From assembly GCF_009910705.1 (NCBI RefSeq), contig NZ_JAAAXJ010000002.1, positions 310,001 through 374,000 of the forward strand: a stretch of 64,000 nt of DNA, read 5' to 3'. The notes beneath the pieces are model-generated. The model saw only the letters and a list, made by a program, of their open reading frames with translations. It was not told the DNA's origin and made no database searches. Both the position numbers and the translations under genes were made by a program. This DNA comes from Microvirga arsenatis (GTDB lineage Bacteria; Pseudomonadota; Alphaproteobacteria; Rhizobiales; Beijerinckiaceae). How positions within the stretch are numbered: position 1 is the first letter of the stretch; each line of letters starts with the position of its first letter. Of the stretch, positions 1-11,341 are shown in pieces.

Positions 1-2
1 AG

Positions 3-680
3 TCGGATGTGGGACTGGTTGCCCTTGTTCTGATTCAGCCGACGATGCTCGTCCTGCTGACGGTCGCCGCCGGCGTCCTTCTCGCAGACCGGGTCGGCCT
101 GCGCTCCTACCTCCTCGCATGGTCGCGGGGGGTGTCCTTGCCTGGAAGCTTCGGCTCGGGAGTTCCGGCGGCTATCGGCCTGGCGCTTGCCACCGGGACG
201 GCCATCATCGCTTTGGATCTCCTTTTCAAGGAGGTCATGGAGCCCGGGTCCATCGCAAAGCTTGCGGGGACGAGCCCTATGCCGAATTGGGCCGCCCGGG
301 CGAGCGCCATCCTTTACGGAGGCATCACGGAGGAAGTGATGATGCGCTTCGGCCTCATGACACTCCTCATCTGGTTAGCGAGCCTTGTTCTTCCCGGCAC
401 CTTCGCCAGCCGTCCCGGCATCCTGATCGGGACGGCGATCATCGTCTCGGCGCTCCTGTTCGGCCTTGGACATCTGCCCCGGCTTTTTGCCGCGACACAG
501 CCCTCGACGGCGCTCGTCCTGCATATTGTCGTCCTCAACATGCTGGCGGGGCTCGCCTATGGCTGGCTTTACTGGCGGCACAGCCTGGAGCACGCCATGC
601 TGGCCCATGCGCTTACGCACGTCACCTTCTGGATAATGACGCCGGGTCTCGTCCGTATTGGGCAAAGTCTCGCTAAGTGA
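3..680 (+). CDS. CPBP-family intramembrane metalloprotease, 5' end cut by window
   Basis: This is a membrane protein with several hydrophobic segments. It carries the CPBP (Abi/CAAX protease-like) signature: EEVMMR (a Glu-Glu-x-x-x-Arg motif about 108 residues from the GTG at base 9) and FGLGHLP with its His about 45 residues later, followed by HALTH near the C-terminus. In the family these Glu and His residues form the intramembrane metal site. The frame is open to the left edge, so the GTG at base 9 is probably internal and the true start lies outside the window. The substrate is unknown; relatives cleave prenylated proteins or bacteriocin-related peptides. Confidence 0.75.
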   Translation, partial: SDVGLVALVLIQPTMLVLLTVAAGVLLADRVGLRSYLLAWSRGVSLPGSFGSGVPAAIGLALATGTAIIALDLLFKEVMEPGSIAKLAGTSPMPNWAARASAILYGGITEEVMMRFGLMTLLIWLASLVLPGTFASRPGILIGTAIIVSALLFGLGHLPRLFAATQPSTALVLHIVVLNMLAGLAYGWLYWRHSLEHAMLAHALTHVTFWIMTPGLVRIGQSLAK

Positions 681-835
681 CGGCGGAGAACTCCCCGCAA
701 CATTGAAGGCCGGCCGATATCTTGCAGGCCCCAGCCGGAATAATCGAACCCATCACAATTCCTTGATGGTCTACGGGGTCCACAGATTGTAGTCTGGCCC
801 GCGACGCCGCTTCTCATCGTACCCGATTTCTAGCC

Positions 836-1450
836 ATGGATCCCGCAGGCCTTCTGCTCTTCTCCTCCGCCCTCTTCATCGCCGCGGCCTCGCCGGGGCC
901 GGGGATTGCCGCCATCGTGGCGCGGGTGCTGGGGCGCGGTCCCAGGGGCGCCGTGGCGTTCAGCATGGGCGTGGCCCTGGGCGACGTGGTGTGGCTGTCC
1001 TTCGCAGTCCTGGGCCTTGCCGCCCTGGCGCAGACCTTCCACGGGATTTTCCTGGTCATCAAATATCTCGGCGCCGCCTATCTCCTGTACATTGCCTACA
1101 AGCTCTGGACGGCACCCGCGGCATCCCAGGAGGTGGAGGCGAATCGGGCGGCGGAGCACCCGGCCAAGCTCTTCCTCGCCGGGCTCGCCGTGACCATGGG
1201 GAATCCGAAGGTCATGGTGTTCTACCTGGCGCTCCTGCCCACCTTCCTCGACCTCACCCGGATCACGGTGCTCGGCTTTGCCGAGCTTGCCCTGGCGGCC
1301 TTGACGGTTCTGGGCGTGGTCTTCGCCGGCTACATCGTCCTCGCCGCCCGCGCCCGCCGGCTTTTCACCAGCCCGCGGGCGGTCCGCATCCTCAACCGGG
1401 CCACGGGCACGGTCATGGCGGGCGCAGCCGCTGCCGTTGCGGCCCGCTGA
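836..1450 (+). CDS. LysE/RhtB-family amino-acid exporter
   Basis: A 204-residue integral membrane protein of the usual LysE/RhtB size. The N-terminus holds the typical hydrophobic helix followed by ASPGPG, and the middle has TMGNPKVMVFYLALLPTF, matching the NPK signature of the family. These proteins export amino acids or related metabolites across the inner membrane. The start ATG follows 155 bases without a gene. The specific substrate cannot be read from sequence. The neighbouring gyrB is on the same strand but 198 bases away, so the gene is probably transcribed alone. Confidence 0.85.
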   Translation: MDPAGLLLFSSALFIAAASPGPGIAAIVARVLGRGPRGAVAFSMGVALGDVVWLSFAVLGLAALAQTFHGIFLVIKYLGAAYLLYIAYKLWTAPAASQEVEANRAAEHPAKLFLAGLAVTMGNPKVMVFYLALLPTFLDLTRITVLGFAELALAALTVLGVVFAGYIVLAARARRLFTSPRAVRILNRATGTVMAGAAAAVAAR

Positions 1451-1528
1451 GGGCTCTTCCGGCCTGAGGCAACAAACCACCCCTGAAGGGCCTCGATTCG
1501 GCGGTTTTTGGTGGATTTTCCCGCCCCT

Positions 1529-1560
1529 TTTCACGCGCGCATATGCGCGCGGGGGTGAAA
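1529..1560. repeat. 32-bp imperfect palindrome upstream of gyrB
   Basis: Outer arms TTTCAC and GTGAAA flank an inner perfect self-complementary GC-rich core at 1534-1551 with ATAT at its centre. It lies about 90 bases before the gyrB ATG. It could be a regulatory dyad or a cruciform-prone site, or end transcription from the lysE-like gene, although no T-run follows on the plus strand. Confidence 0.5.
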
Positions 1561-1588
1561 TTTCAACCATTCATCCCTAAATAACTGA

Positions 1589-4075
<2,487 letters not shown>

Positions 4076-4655
4076 GCCGCACTATCTGTGGACAGTCACG
4101 CAATAAATGAGAAATCGACCGGCAAATATTGCGAAACTTTCCATCAAATGGGCTGCCCTCCTTTATTATTGTGGCACAAGGACTTAGATCCGCAAAGCCG
4201 CACAGGAGCCTGAGGTTAACGGCATTGCTATTCGCACTGGCAACGCCACGAGGGAAAGCGGCTGGAACGGAATTTGAACTGAAACGGCGCGCCCTGGGTG
4301 CGCCGTTCTGTTCTCTGGAGGGGACTTTGGACAGCTCCAGCCCATTGCACACGCTCTACCTTTGGCTGGCCGTGACTGGCTTGTTGCGAGTTCACATCGT
4401 CTCCCCTCCACGATCAATAGAGCCCCTTTCCAAACCCTGTGACAAGCCTTCCCAGAAATCGACAAGGTGAGCTGCTGCTGAAACCATAGAGACCTGCTGA
4501 TCGTGTCGTTACAATGCAACCCTGCGAGGCCTGCACCTTTCCAGCGCAGTCCTTTTGCGTTCCAGTGCCCTCCCAAGGGAGTTCGAGCAACCGGCAGCAC
4601 GGTCTTCTTGACAGGATCGCGGTGGAGGCTCACCGCCTATGCCTACGCAATGGCG
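4076..4655. other. Non-coding stretch between gyrB and defence island
   Basis: No convincing gene here; the short open frames show no family features. The one structure noted is a GC-rich hairpin at 4284-4306, with 7-bp arms ACGGCGC/GCGCCGT and a 9-nt loop, followed by TCTGTTCTC, which could act as a weak terminator for gyrB. The junction between essential DNA and the defence island must lie in this stretch. No tRNA or obvious direct repeat was seen. Confidence 0.5.
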
Positions 4656-6155
4656 TCAGCGGGGAAGCAGCGGGCTTGGCGCGAGTGCTGGCACCATGAG
4701 TTCCACACTGGCCTTCGCACGGCTCAGCGCCACGTAGGCTAGACGACGGCCACGTTCGTCAGCAAAGTGCCCAGCACTGAAGTTTCCCACCAACACGTGG
4801 TCGTACTCCAAGCCCTTGGCCTTGTGGATGGTGCCGATGCTTCGAGCAGGCTGTGGGAGCGACAGCTTGCGGGCACCGATGGCGGCATCGAGGGCCTCCA
4901 GGGCATCGTCCGGGCCCGAAGGACGGATGCGTCCAAGGATGCGCAGGCACTCAGGCTGACGTAGGCGCAGCCAGTCTGGGGGGCAACGCGCGATGCCTTC
5001 GATGGCGGCGCAGAAACTCGCAAGATCTGGGCAGGAGTAAATCGGCGCGAAGGTCGCCAGAAACGGCGCGAGGGCACGGCTACGCCCAGCTTGGACACCT
5101 TGGACAGTTAGCGCACGACCAATGGTCTCACGATAAGCCGCTGTTAGCCCTGTTGCGACCTCACCGAGCAGGTCAAGAATGATCAAACATAGATCCCTTG
5201 GACGGCCGACCGCTGCGATGGCACGCTCCAGCGCAGAGTAAGCGCCCTCGAAATCCGCACCCTCATTGAACGTAAGGCGGCCGCGTCCGCAGCCGTAAAG
5301 CCCAACGGACAGGAGCCTGCTGGCGGCGAGAACCGAAACCGTGCCGTGTCGATGACGGTTGAGAAAATCCTGCAGCGGCTGTGCCAGGAAGCGAGGATTC
5401 CCCTTCCCGAAGCCCGCATCGGGCATTCCGGGTACATAAGTGAGGCGCACGCCCTCGGGCCGCCGAGACATGGGCAGCGCCGTGCCGGCCTTGAGCGCGT
5501 TGCGAGCCCTGAGGATCCACTCGCCCAGTTCAGGCGCCTGGGACCAGCGCTGCGGAGTATCAAGCGCGACGCGGACATCAGCTTCGCACTCCAACTGGCG
5601 CCACGAAATTGCGTCTCCGTCGTCGTAGATAGCCTGGAGAGGGTCCCCAAATATCCGCAGCCGCCCGGAGCCGGCCTCCGCGAGAATGCGTGCCACCCGA
5701 TGTTGGTCGCGGCGGGCGTCCTGGTGCTCGTCTACGATGATGACTGGGTACCGGGCCGCCACCATGCGCGCGAGCGAAGGGCTGCGCGACAGGAGTTCCA
5801 CCGCCTTACAAGCCAGAGTGTCAAAGGGCACACGGTCGCGGCCCGGCCCGACCTGACGGCGCAAGTCGGATGGCAACCCGAGCACACTCGCGTAGGGACT
5901 TAGGAGGTCAAGGCAAAACGCGTCGATGGTGGTGACCCGCACGGACCCGCGCACACCTCGCGTCCTTGCCGAGAATGCCTGCACAGCAGCATTCGTATGG
6001 GCCAAGACCAGCACCTCGCGCCCCGGATCCAGCGTCGGTGCGAGGTCTGCAGCGAGGGCGGCTGCCTCATGCGTCTTTCCGCAACCGGCCGGCGCCTCCG
6101 TGAGCACCACCGGCGCCGATGAGCGCAGGATTTCCCGGCATCGGATCAGGGTCAT
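4656..6155 (-). CDS. Gabija-like UvrD-type helicase (GajB-like), copy 1
   Basis: A 499-residue superfamily-1 helicase, about the length of GajB (near 494). Visible motifs: Walker A APAGCGKT (residues 21-28), motif Ia LAHTNAA, motif II VDEHQD (141-146), motif III GDPLQAIYD (170-178), and motifs V/VI as TIHKAKGLEYD and VALSRAK near the C-terminus. The start ATG overlaps the stop of the upstream OLD-type nuclease by 4 bases, so the two are translationally coupled. In the Gabija anti-phage system GajB partners GajA; the GajB name here is inference from architecture, order and size. A diverged second copy lies at 59863-61296. Confidence 0.75.
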   Translation of the reverse strand: MTLIRCREILRSSAPVVLTEAPAGCGKTHEAAALAADLAPTLDPGREVLVLAHTNAAVQAFSARTRGVRGSVRVTTIDAFCLDLLSPYASVLGLPSDLRRQVGPGRDRVPFDTLACKAVELLSRSPSLARMVAARYPVIIVDEHQDARRDQHRVARILAEAGSGRLRIFGDPLQAIYDDGDAISWRQLECEADVRVALDTPQRWSQAPELGEWILRARNALKAGTALPMSRRPEGVRLTYVPGMPDAGFGKGNPRFLAQPLQDFLNRHRHGTVSVLAASRLLSVGLYGCGRGRLTFNEGADFEGAYSALERAIAAVGRPRDLCLIILDLLGEVATGLTAAYRETIGRALTVQGVQAGRSRALAPFLATFAPIYSCPDLASFCAAIEGIARCPPDWLRLRQPECLRILGRIRPSGPDDALEALDAAIGARKLSLPQPARSIGTIHKAKGLEYDHVLVGNFSAGHFADERGRRLAYVALSRAKASVELMVPALAPSPLLPR

Positions 6156-7825
6156 GTTGTGCCCCGAAGCGCCGCGGCAAAGGGTTCAACCTGCCTCCTG
6201 ATGGCTTCTGGCAAGCCTACATCCAGAAGGCGCTGACCGAGAAGACGGCCAGCATCAACCGTTTTGAACCAAGTGTTGTTGCTCATGCAGGCTGCCAGAG
6301 CCTGCCGCACGGCTCTGGCACCGAACTCATCGATCAATTCGCCAATGGTTCTGCCCGCTGGTTGGGAAAACCGGCCCCGGACTTGGTCCACATATGAACG
6401 CTCACGACCATCCCTTGCCTCGGCCGCCCAGGCCGGGACATCGACGAGCCGCTCCTCGGGCAACCACTGAGCGACGGCCTCCTCGATGTTGCAGGCGTCT
6501 TCCCAGACGAATAGGTGACAGCCTGCGCTGAGGCGTGCGCGCTTTTCAGGAAACGCTGCCTCGTTGTCGAGGAAGGCGGCGCATCGAAGGCCGGCCGCAG
6601 CGAACGCCTCCACCCTCCCAAATACCTGCGGCTGTCCCCGCCCGTCGATGAGATGAATACCAAGACGATCAAGGGAGCCGCCCAGCAATGGGGGCAGCAC
6701 GACTGACAGCAGTCCAATCTCTGTTGGGCCTTCACAGAACACAGGCAGGGGGCAAAGAAGCGCCTCAGGATCAGTTGCGAGAACCTTGTGCAGGTCAGGG
6801 CTGTCCAGGGCCACGATTTCTGTGCTTGGACCCATGCGCCAGACGGATCCTGCTGGCATCCGTGACAGCACAGCTGGAGCGTGCGTGGTGAGGAAGGCGT
6901 GGCCGCGTTCACCTGAAAGCTCGACGATGCGTTCGGCCGCAAGACGCTGCCGGTACGGCTCAAGCCCGCGTTCAGGCTCGTCGACGACTATCACTGGCTG
7001 TTCGAGTGCGAGTGCGGAAGACAGCTCCAGCAAGGCGAGGTGACGGGTGCCGGTTCCAGACAATGCAATTGGAATGGCCTCGGCAGGATCGGCTCCGTGC
7101 AGGAGAGTCACCATTCCCGGCAGCGTTGTGCCCCCCGCCGGCGGCACGATGCCAAGGTGCAGGTCTGTCGGAAGATTAGCCCGCTCGAAGAGCGCGGCCA
7201 TGCTCGCCACGCCCTCCTGTACGCTTGTGGGTAGTTCGAGGCTGCGGGACGCGACAGCCACCGCCTGGTGCAGCGCTGGGCGGAAATCAGTCCGTCCGAG
7301 ATATTTATCGAGGAGACTGCCTGGCCCGACCCGCAGATCACGTGGAGCTCGGTCTTCCCCAGAAAGGCGTGCCAAGGCAAACCGTCGACGTAAGGCAACC
7401 GAGAAAGGTGGGCACTCCACCGCCTCTGTGGGCGGGACGATCTCGTGAAGGGCCTCCATGTCAGGTGTGCCACGCACCCGCACCACGATCACCGGTTCAG
7501 CGCCGTCCTCATCCGGGAGTGGGGTCACCTCCCCATTTCGCCATCCCTGAAGCAGTGGAGGGAAGCGGTCTGTCGCGAGAAGCCTCGGATCTGGCACATT
7601 GATGACCGCAGTTATCTCAAATCCGTTGCCGACCCGACGCCCGTAGTAGTCAAATTCGCTGCACGGCCCCGCTGGGTACGGTGCCAAGAGAAGCGAGATA
7701 GCGGCAAGTACCGTGCTCTTCCCGCTATCGCCAGGTCCGATCAGACAGTTGACCCCGGGTTTCGGGTCCCATGTGAAATCGCTTAGACCGCGGTAGTTCC
7801 TGATGGTGAGTCGTCGAATGTGCAT
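6152..7825 (-). CDS. Gabija-like OLD-family ATPase/TOPRIM nuclease (GajA-like), copy 1
   Basis: A 557-residue protein from the ATG at 7825 (GajA is near 578). It has an N-terminal ABC-type ATPase with an unusual Walker A, GPGDSGKST (residues 30-38), and Walker B IVVDEPERG (Asp282, Glu283). The C-terminal TOPRIM has CEGPTE (Glu365), FLDNEA (Asp420-Asn421-Glu422, where Asp-x-Asp is usual), LFVW, and a C-terminal Lys in TWFK (Lys521). OLD-family nucleases nick or cut DNA, and GajA does so under nucleotide control. The start MHIRR was preferred to one nine codons upstream because ATPases of this type begin directly with the core strand. It is the first gene of a two-gene operon. Confidence 0.75.
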   Translation of the reverse strand: MHIRRLTIRNYRGLSDFTWDPKPGVNCLIGPGDSGKSTVLAAISLLLAPYPAGPCSEFDYYGRRVGNGFEITAVINVPDPRLLATDRFPPLLQGWRNGEVTPLPDEDGAEPVIVVRVRGTPDMEALHEIVPPTEAVECPPFSVALRRRFALARLSGEDRAPRDLRVGPGSLLDKYLGRTDFRPALHQAVAVASRSLELPTSVQEGVASMAALFERANLPTDLHLGIVPPAGGTTLPGMVTLLHGADPAEAIPIALSGTGTRHLALLELSSALALEQPVIVVDEPERGLEPYRQRLAAERIVELSGERGHAFLTTHAPAVLSRMPAGSVWRMGPSTEIVALDSPDLHKVLATDPEALLCPLPVFCEGPTEIGLLSVVLPPLLGGSLDRLGIHLIDGRGQPQVFGRVEAFAAAGLRCAAFLDNEAAFPEKRARLSAGCHLFVWEDACNIEEAVAQWLPEERLVDVPAWAAEARDGRERSYVDQVRGRFSQPAGRTIGELIDEFGARAVRQALAACMSNNTWFKTVDAGRLLGQRLLDVGLPEAIRRQVEPFAAALRGTT

Positions 7826-7999
7826 GAGCCGCACTATGCAGGTGGCAGTCACAAGCGACGATGGGAAACTCTTCTATGTCCACATCATCCACAGATAGGG
7901 CCAATCGGGAGAACACTTCGGGTCACTTTCATCGATGAACGGTTGCTGACCGGCCTACCCTCATGGCGAGCGAGTAGGGAGTTGTTGCTCCCAACAAAA

Positions 8000-8027
8000 A
8001 GCCCCCGGGCTGTATTACCTGGGGGCT
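8000..8027 (-). terminator. Rho-independent terminator (minus strand)
   Basis: A 7-bp stem with arms AGCCCCC/GGGGGCT, extendable by further pairs, followed on the minus strand by TTTTTG. It lies 33 bases past the stop of the small minus-strand gene ending at 8061 and upstream of the Gabija-like operon, so it separates the two. Confidence 0.75.
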
Positions 8028-8060
8028 CTGTCGCCATGACTACTTTGAATTGATTAATCG

Positions 8061-8267
8061 CTATCCTTGGCCGTCAGGATCCGACACCGCTTTTTCTTCC
8101 CGGGCATCAGAATGCATTGCTATCAGTTCCTCTTCGTCGATCACGAAAGGACCACGGCGGCTTGAGGGCTTCTTCAGCAGCGATGCGCACGCCTGATGGA
8201 ACTGGGAATAAAGCCAGCTGGAGTCCTTATCCTCTCGACGCGCACTTGCCTGATCATAGCTTAACAT
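8061..8267 (-). CDS. Small unknown protein divergent from the dCTP deaminase
   Basis: A 68-residue, charged, soluble-looking protein starting MLSYDQASARRED. It has no recognised family. It is supported by a Shine-Dalgarno-like GGAGAG 9 bases before the ATG at 8267 and by a strong terminator immediately after its stop. A further ATG at 8324 would add 19 residues but lacks such a site. It is divergent from the dCTP deaminase start at 8348, with an 80-base shared promoter region. A role in regulating or modulating the deaminase is possible but is only inference from position. Confidence 0.5.
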   Translation of the reverse strand: MLSYDQASARREDKDSSWLYSQFHQACASLLKKPSSRRGPFVIDEEELIAMHSDAREEKAVSDPDGQG

Positions 8268-8347
8268 TGCATCGTCTCTCCATCGGCAGTGATTCCGTCG
8301 GAACTTACACCGAACAAATCTCAAGCCCCAAGCGATGGTTCCATACT

Positions 8348-9943
8348 ATGGATAAAGAGTTGTTAATAACGCCGAGTCAAAACAAAGGCGCACAGAGTAC
8401 AAAAACAATCGGAAATCCTGAAATAATATTTGGTATTGTTGGCCCTATTGGCGTCGATATCGATGGCGTCGTTGCTGCATTATCTAAATCACTCCAAAGT
8501 GTTAATTATAATACTAACACAATACATCTAACCAAGTTCATCAAGGATCCGCGTATTGAGATCGAAATTGACGAGTCGAGTTATTTCAAACGCTACAAAT
8601 CCCTCATCGAGTACGGGAATGAGTTTCGTAAGCTTGCTAATTCAGCCAACGCGATGGCAGCTATCGGAATCGCCAAAATCCGGGAGAGGCGTACGGATTT
8701 AACTCAAGATGTCGAGCAGCCCGCATTTGGTCATGCATACATCGTTAGGCAGTTTAAGAGAACGGAAGAAGTCGAACTCATGCGCCAAGTCTACGGCCGC
8801 AAGTTCATTCAGGTATCCGTATTCGGAAGCCCGGCAGATAGAAGGCGGATCCTCATAGAGAAAATTCGCTCGTACAATTCATCTCCAAAGAGCGACGCCC
8901 AATGCGAGACCGAAGCCATTGAACTGATTGATATGGATCACAACCAGAAGGACGATGACAATGGTCAGCGCCTTTCCGAGGTCTTCCATCTTGGTGACGT
9001 TTTCGTGGATGGCATAAATCGCGACAAGGCCGAGGAGACAATCGACCGGTTCATAAGAGCATTCTTTGGGGATACTTCGGTATCACCAACGAAGGACGAG
9101 TATGGGCTTTACATCGCTACGGCTGCCGCACTGCGCTCCGTCGATCTTTCACGTCAAGTGGGCGCCGCCATCTTCAGCAAGCGTGGCGAGGTGATTTCCC
9201 TCGGGTGCAATGAGGTTCCAAAAGCAGACGGCGGTACATATTGGTCTGATGATGACCAGCCTCCTGTCCGGGACATTGAATGGGGCAGAGATCCGAACCA
9301 GGAACGCAAGAACGAGATTATCTATGACTTGCTGGACCGCATGTTCGATGAAGGACTCCTTTCCGACAAGCTCGGATCGATGGAGGATGGACAGAAGAGA
9401 GTGGATTCGCTTCTCGCAAGCAAGAAGATCAGAGATGCTCAGCTTCTCGACATCATTGAGTTCGGGAGGATCATCCACGCTGAAATGTCTGCGATCTCAG
9501 ACGCCGCACGGCTGGGACGAGCGACGGCAGGCGCAAGCCTCTACTGCACGACCTTCCCGTGTCACTTGTGTGCAAAGCATATCGTAGCCGCAGGTATGGA
9601 TCGCGTCGTCTTTCTGGAACCATACCCAAAGAGCTACGCCCAGAAACTGCACCCTGACTCAATCACTTTCGATCCTGCTGATCGAAGCAGAGTTCTTTTC
9701 CAACCATTTATGGGGATATCACCTCGACGCTACCGGGATATCTTTGAAAAGAAGAAGAGAAAAGATGCTGAAGGCAAAGCCATCAGCTGGTACGAGAAAG
9801 TACCAACTCCGCGCCTTGAAGATCGCAGCGGATCGTATGTTGAAAATGAAGAAGGCGCGATGGTGTCCGCGCTGAAGAACCTGTTCCAATCGTCGGCACC
9901 GGCTGACGAGGCCGACAATCCCTCCAACCTAGAAAGCAGCTAA
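8348..9943 (+). CDS. Anti-phage dCTP deaminase
   Basis: A 531-residue protein from the ATG at 8348. The frame is open back to 8117, but that part is GC-rich, unlike the rest, and runs antisense to a small gene. The N-terminal half is a nucleoside-kinase-like fold with a degenerate P-loop (IVGPIGVD, residues 30-37). The C-terminal half is a zinc-dependent cytidine/deoxycytidylate deaminase with HAEMSA (His377, Glu379) and PCHLC (Cys405, Cys408). Two-domain proteins of this type defend against phages by destroying dCTP during infection, starving phage DNA synthesis. The base composition is markedly more AT-rich than neighbouring genes, indicating recent transfer. It appears to be a single-gene system. 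Confidence 0.85.
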   Translation: MDKELLITPSQNKGAQSTKTIGNPEIIFGIVGPIGVDIDGVVAALSKSLQSVNYNTNTIHLTKFIKDPRIEIEIDESSYFKRYKSLIEYGNEFRKLANSANAMAAIGIAKIRERRTDLTQDVEQPAFGHAYIVRQFKRTEEVELMRQVYGRKFIQVSVFGSPADRRRILIEKIRSYNSSPKSDAQCETEAIELIDMDHNQKDDDNGQRLSEVFHLGDVFVDGINRDKAEETIDRFIRAFFGDTSVSPTKDEYGLYIATAAALRSVDLSRQVGAAIFSKRGEVISLGCNEVPKADGGTYWSDDDQPPVRDIEWGRDPNQERKNEIIYDLLDRMFDEGLLSDKLGSMEDGQKRVDSLLASKKIRDAQLLDIIEFGRIIHAEMSAISDAARLGRATAGASLYCTTFPCHLCAKHIVAAGMDRVVFLEPYPKSYAQKLHPDSITFDPADRSRVLFQPFMGISPRRYRDIFEKKKRKDAEGKAISWYEKVPTPRLEDRSGSYVENEEGAMVSALKNLFQSSAPADEADNPSNLESS

Positions 9944-9965
9944 GGGCTTGTGTACGCTCTTCCTC

Positions 9966-10718
9966 TTAGATCCCACGATCAAGGAAGAGCGGCAGTCCCT
10001 CGGTGCCACGATCTTCGCGGCGGGCAGGAGCGGGCCTCGCTGCCTCTCGCTCGGCCACTCTGCGCATCAAGGCTTCGACAAACTTATCCATCTCTGCCTT
10101 GAGCACATCGTCTGATAGGAGGTCGAACTTATCGCGTCCGCGGATATGCAGAGACCGGGATTCATTTTTCCCTGGCCGTGAAAGATCAACCAAGTCCAAT
10201 TCGAACTCCGTCAGATCTGGCAAAGTGAATACGGCCTTCTCCAAGATCGTCGCAAAAAGGGATGCCGTGAATCCCCTTAACTTCGGCTGGGACCAGAAGC
10301 TTATCCAGAGAACCTTTTGCCTCTCTTCACTCAGCAAAAGGAAAGGTGGATTAACTGGTACTTGCAAACCGCGCCCGATGGGGAAGTAGGTTCTTTCGAA
10401 AGAAACGCACTTATATCCTCGGTTCAGCTCAATGTAACCGCGCAGCGCTGTCAGGGCCGAGAGGTTGGAGCTTCGATTGAGCTCACCCTTCAAGATGCTG
10501 TCGGCGGCCCTGTAAACTTGCTCAAACGGAAGCCCTAATTGTAGGAGATCGAGCAGCCATTTTGTCCGAAGGGTCTCATAGCTCACAAGGATTGAGTCAT
10601 TCTCACTCTTTCGTATTCGGTTGTAGATCTCGTCAACAGTTCCGCCACAAAAGGTTACAAAATGCTGCAGGCTTGGGATCTTTAGTTCACGCACTACTAC
10701 TTCCTCCAGGCGACTCAT
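9966..10718 (-). CDS. Unrecognised protein paired with Panacea antitoxin; candidate toxin
   Basis: A 250-residue protein from the ATG at 10718 (an earlier TTG at 10739 is possible). It overlaps the end of the upstream Panacea-domain gene by 32 bases, so the two are co-translated. No family was recognised. The sequence is mixed alpha/beta in character with no signal peptide or membrane span. The C-terminal 40 residues are rich in Arg, Ala and Glu and look flexible. By analogy with Panacea antitoxin operons, whose second gene encodes a toxin of very varied type, it is the candidate toxin. That role is inferred from operon layout alone. The gene is AT-rich relative to the flanks. Confidence 0.7.
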   Translation of the reverse strand: MSRLEEVVVRELKIPSLQHFVTFCGGTVDEIYNRIRKSENDSILVSYETLRTKWLLDLLQLGLPFEQVYRAADSILKGELNRSSNLSALTALRGYIELNRGYKCVSFERTYFPIGRGLQVPVNPPFLLLSEERQKVLWISFWSQPKLRGFTASLFATILEKAVFTLPDLTEFELDLVDLSRPGKNESRSLHIRGRDKFDLLSDDVLKAEMDKFVEALMRRVAEREAARPAPARREDRGTEGLPLFLDRGI

Positions 10719-11193
10719 GTTGCCGGAAGTACTCAGCAACTAAGTCGTCTGGTATGATCATGCCAGGATTTGACGGCGACAAGTGGTTCCAGATCCTATC
10801 CCATGGGCCATCAGGCTCATGGGAGAGCTCGACCAATTTCCAGGCCGGTATCCGAATGTAAAAATCGATAACTGGAGCAATAAATTTTAGCTCGTTCGGC
10901 GGCAATGCAATCGAAAATTCGACCATCTTCCCAGAAGAAACATCTAGTTTCTTGGCTCTCGCATTGATTGATTTCTTCTCGAAAGAACTAAATTGCCGAT
11001 AAATCTCGCGATAAACCGGCCCGAACTCCCAGGCTTCTGCTTTCTCTCGAAGCAAAGGTTTATTGAAATGCGCTAAGAAGTGCCCGTGCGCAAAATATAG
11101 AATCTTGTTGATAGACAAGTTGGTGACGCTGATGCCGAGGTGCTCTGCTCGGTCAAGCACAACGTTCGCAATTGCGCGCACGTCGTACGCCAT
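10687..11193 (-). CDS. Panacea (SocA/DUF4065) domain antitoxin
   Basis: A 168-residue protein with the Panacea/DUF4065 hallmarks: INKILYFAHGHFLA (residues about 29-42), then EAWEFGPVYREIY about 11 residues later. Proteins with this domain (PanA; also SocA in Caulobacter) neutralise unrelated toxins encoded next to them. The start ATG at 11193 is preceded by AGGAG. The gene leads a two-gene operon and overlaps its partner by 32 bases. The C-terminus ends in a short Ser/Gly tail. AT-rich composition supports transfer together with the adjacent defence genes. Confidence 0.8.
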   Translation of the reverse strand: MAYDVRAIANVVLDRAEHLGISVTNLSINKILYFAHGHFLAHFNKPLLREKAEAWEFGPVYREIYRQFSSFEKKSINARAKKLDVSSGKMVEFSIALPPNELKFIAPVIDFYIRIPAWKLVELSHEPDGPWDRIWNHLSPSNPGMIIPDDLVAEYFRQHESPGGSSSA

Positions 11194-11341
11194 AACAACT
11201 CCTAGAACTCAGTAATTTGATTCGAAGATAGCCCCATCCATGGTCAGAGCAACCGGTAAGCGCGTTTGGCGTCCAAAGATCCTTAACAAACGGGGTGCGC
11301 CCAATAAGTAGCTGCCCCCTTCAAGACGCCGTCAGCAGTTC

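Noticed and set aside
4129..4470. 113-residue plus-strand frame after gyrB
   Set aside because: No recognisable domain, composition unlike neighbours, and it runs through a hairpin; treated as non-coding.
8117..8347. N-terminal extension of the dCTP deaminase by 77 residues
   Set aside because: The extension is GC-rich unlike the rest, is antisense to a supported small gene and lacks conserved features; the ATG at 8348 is a better start.
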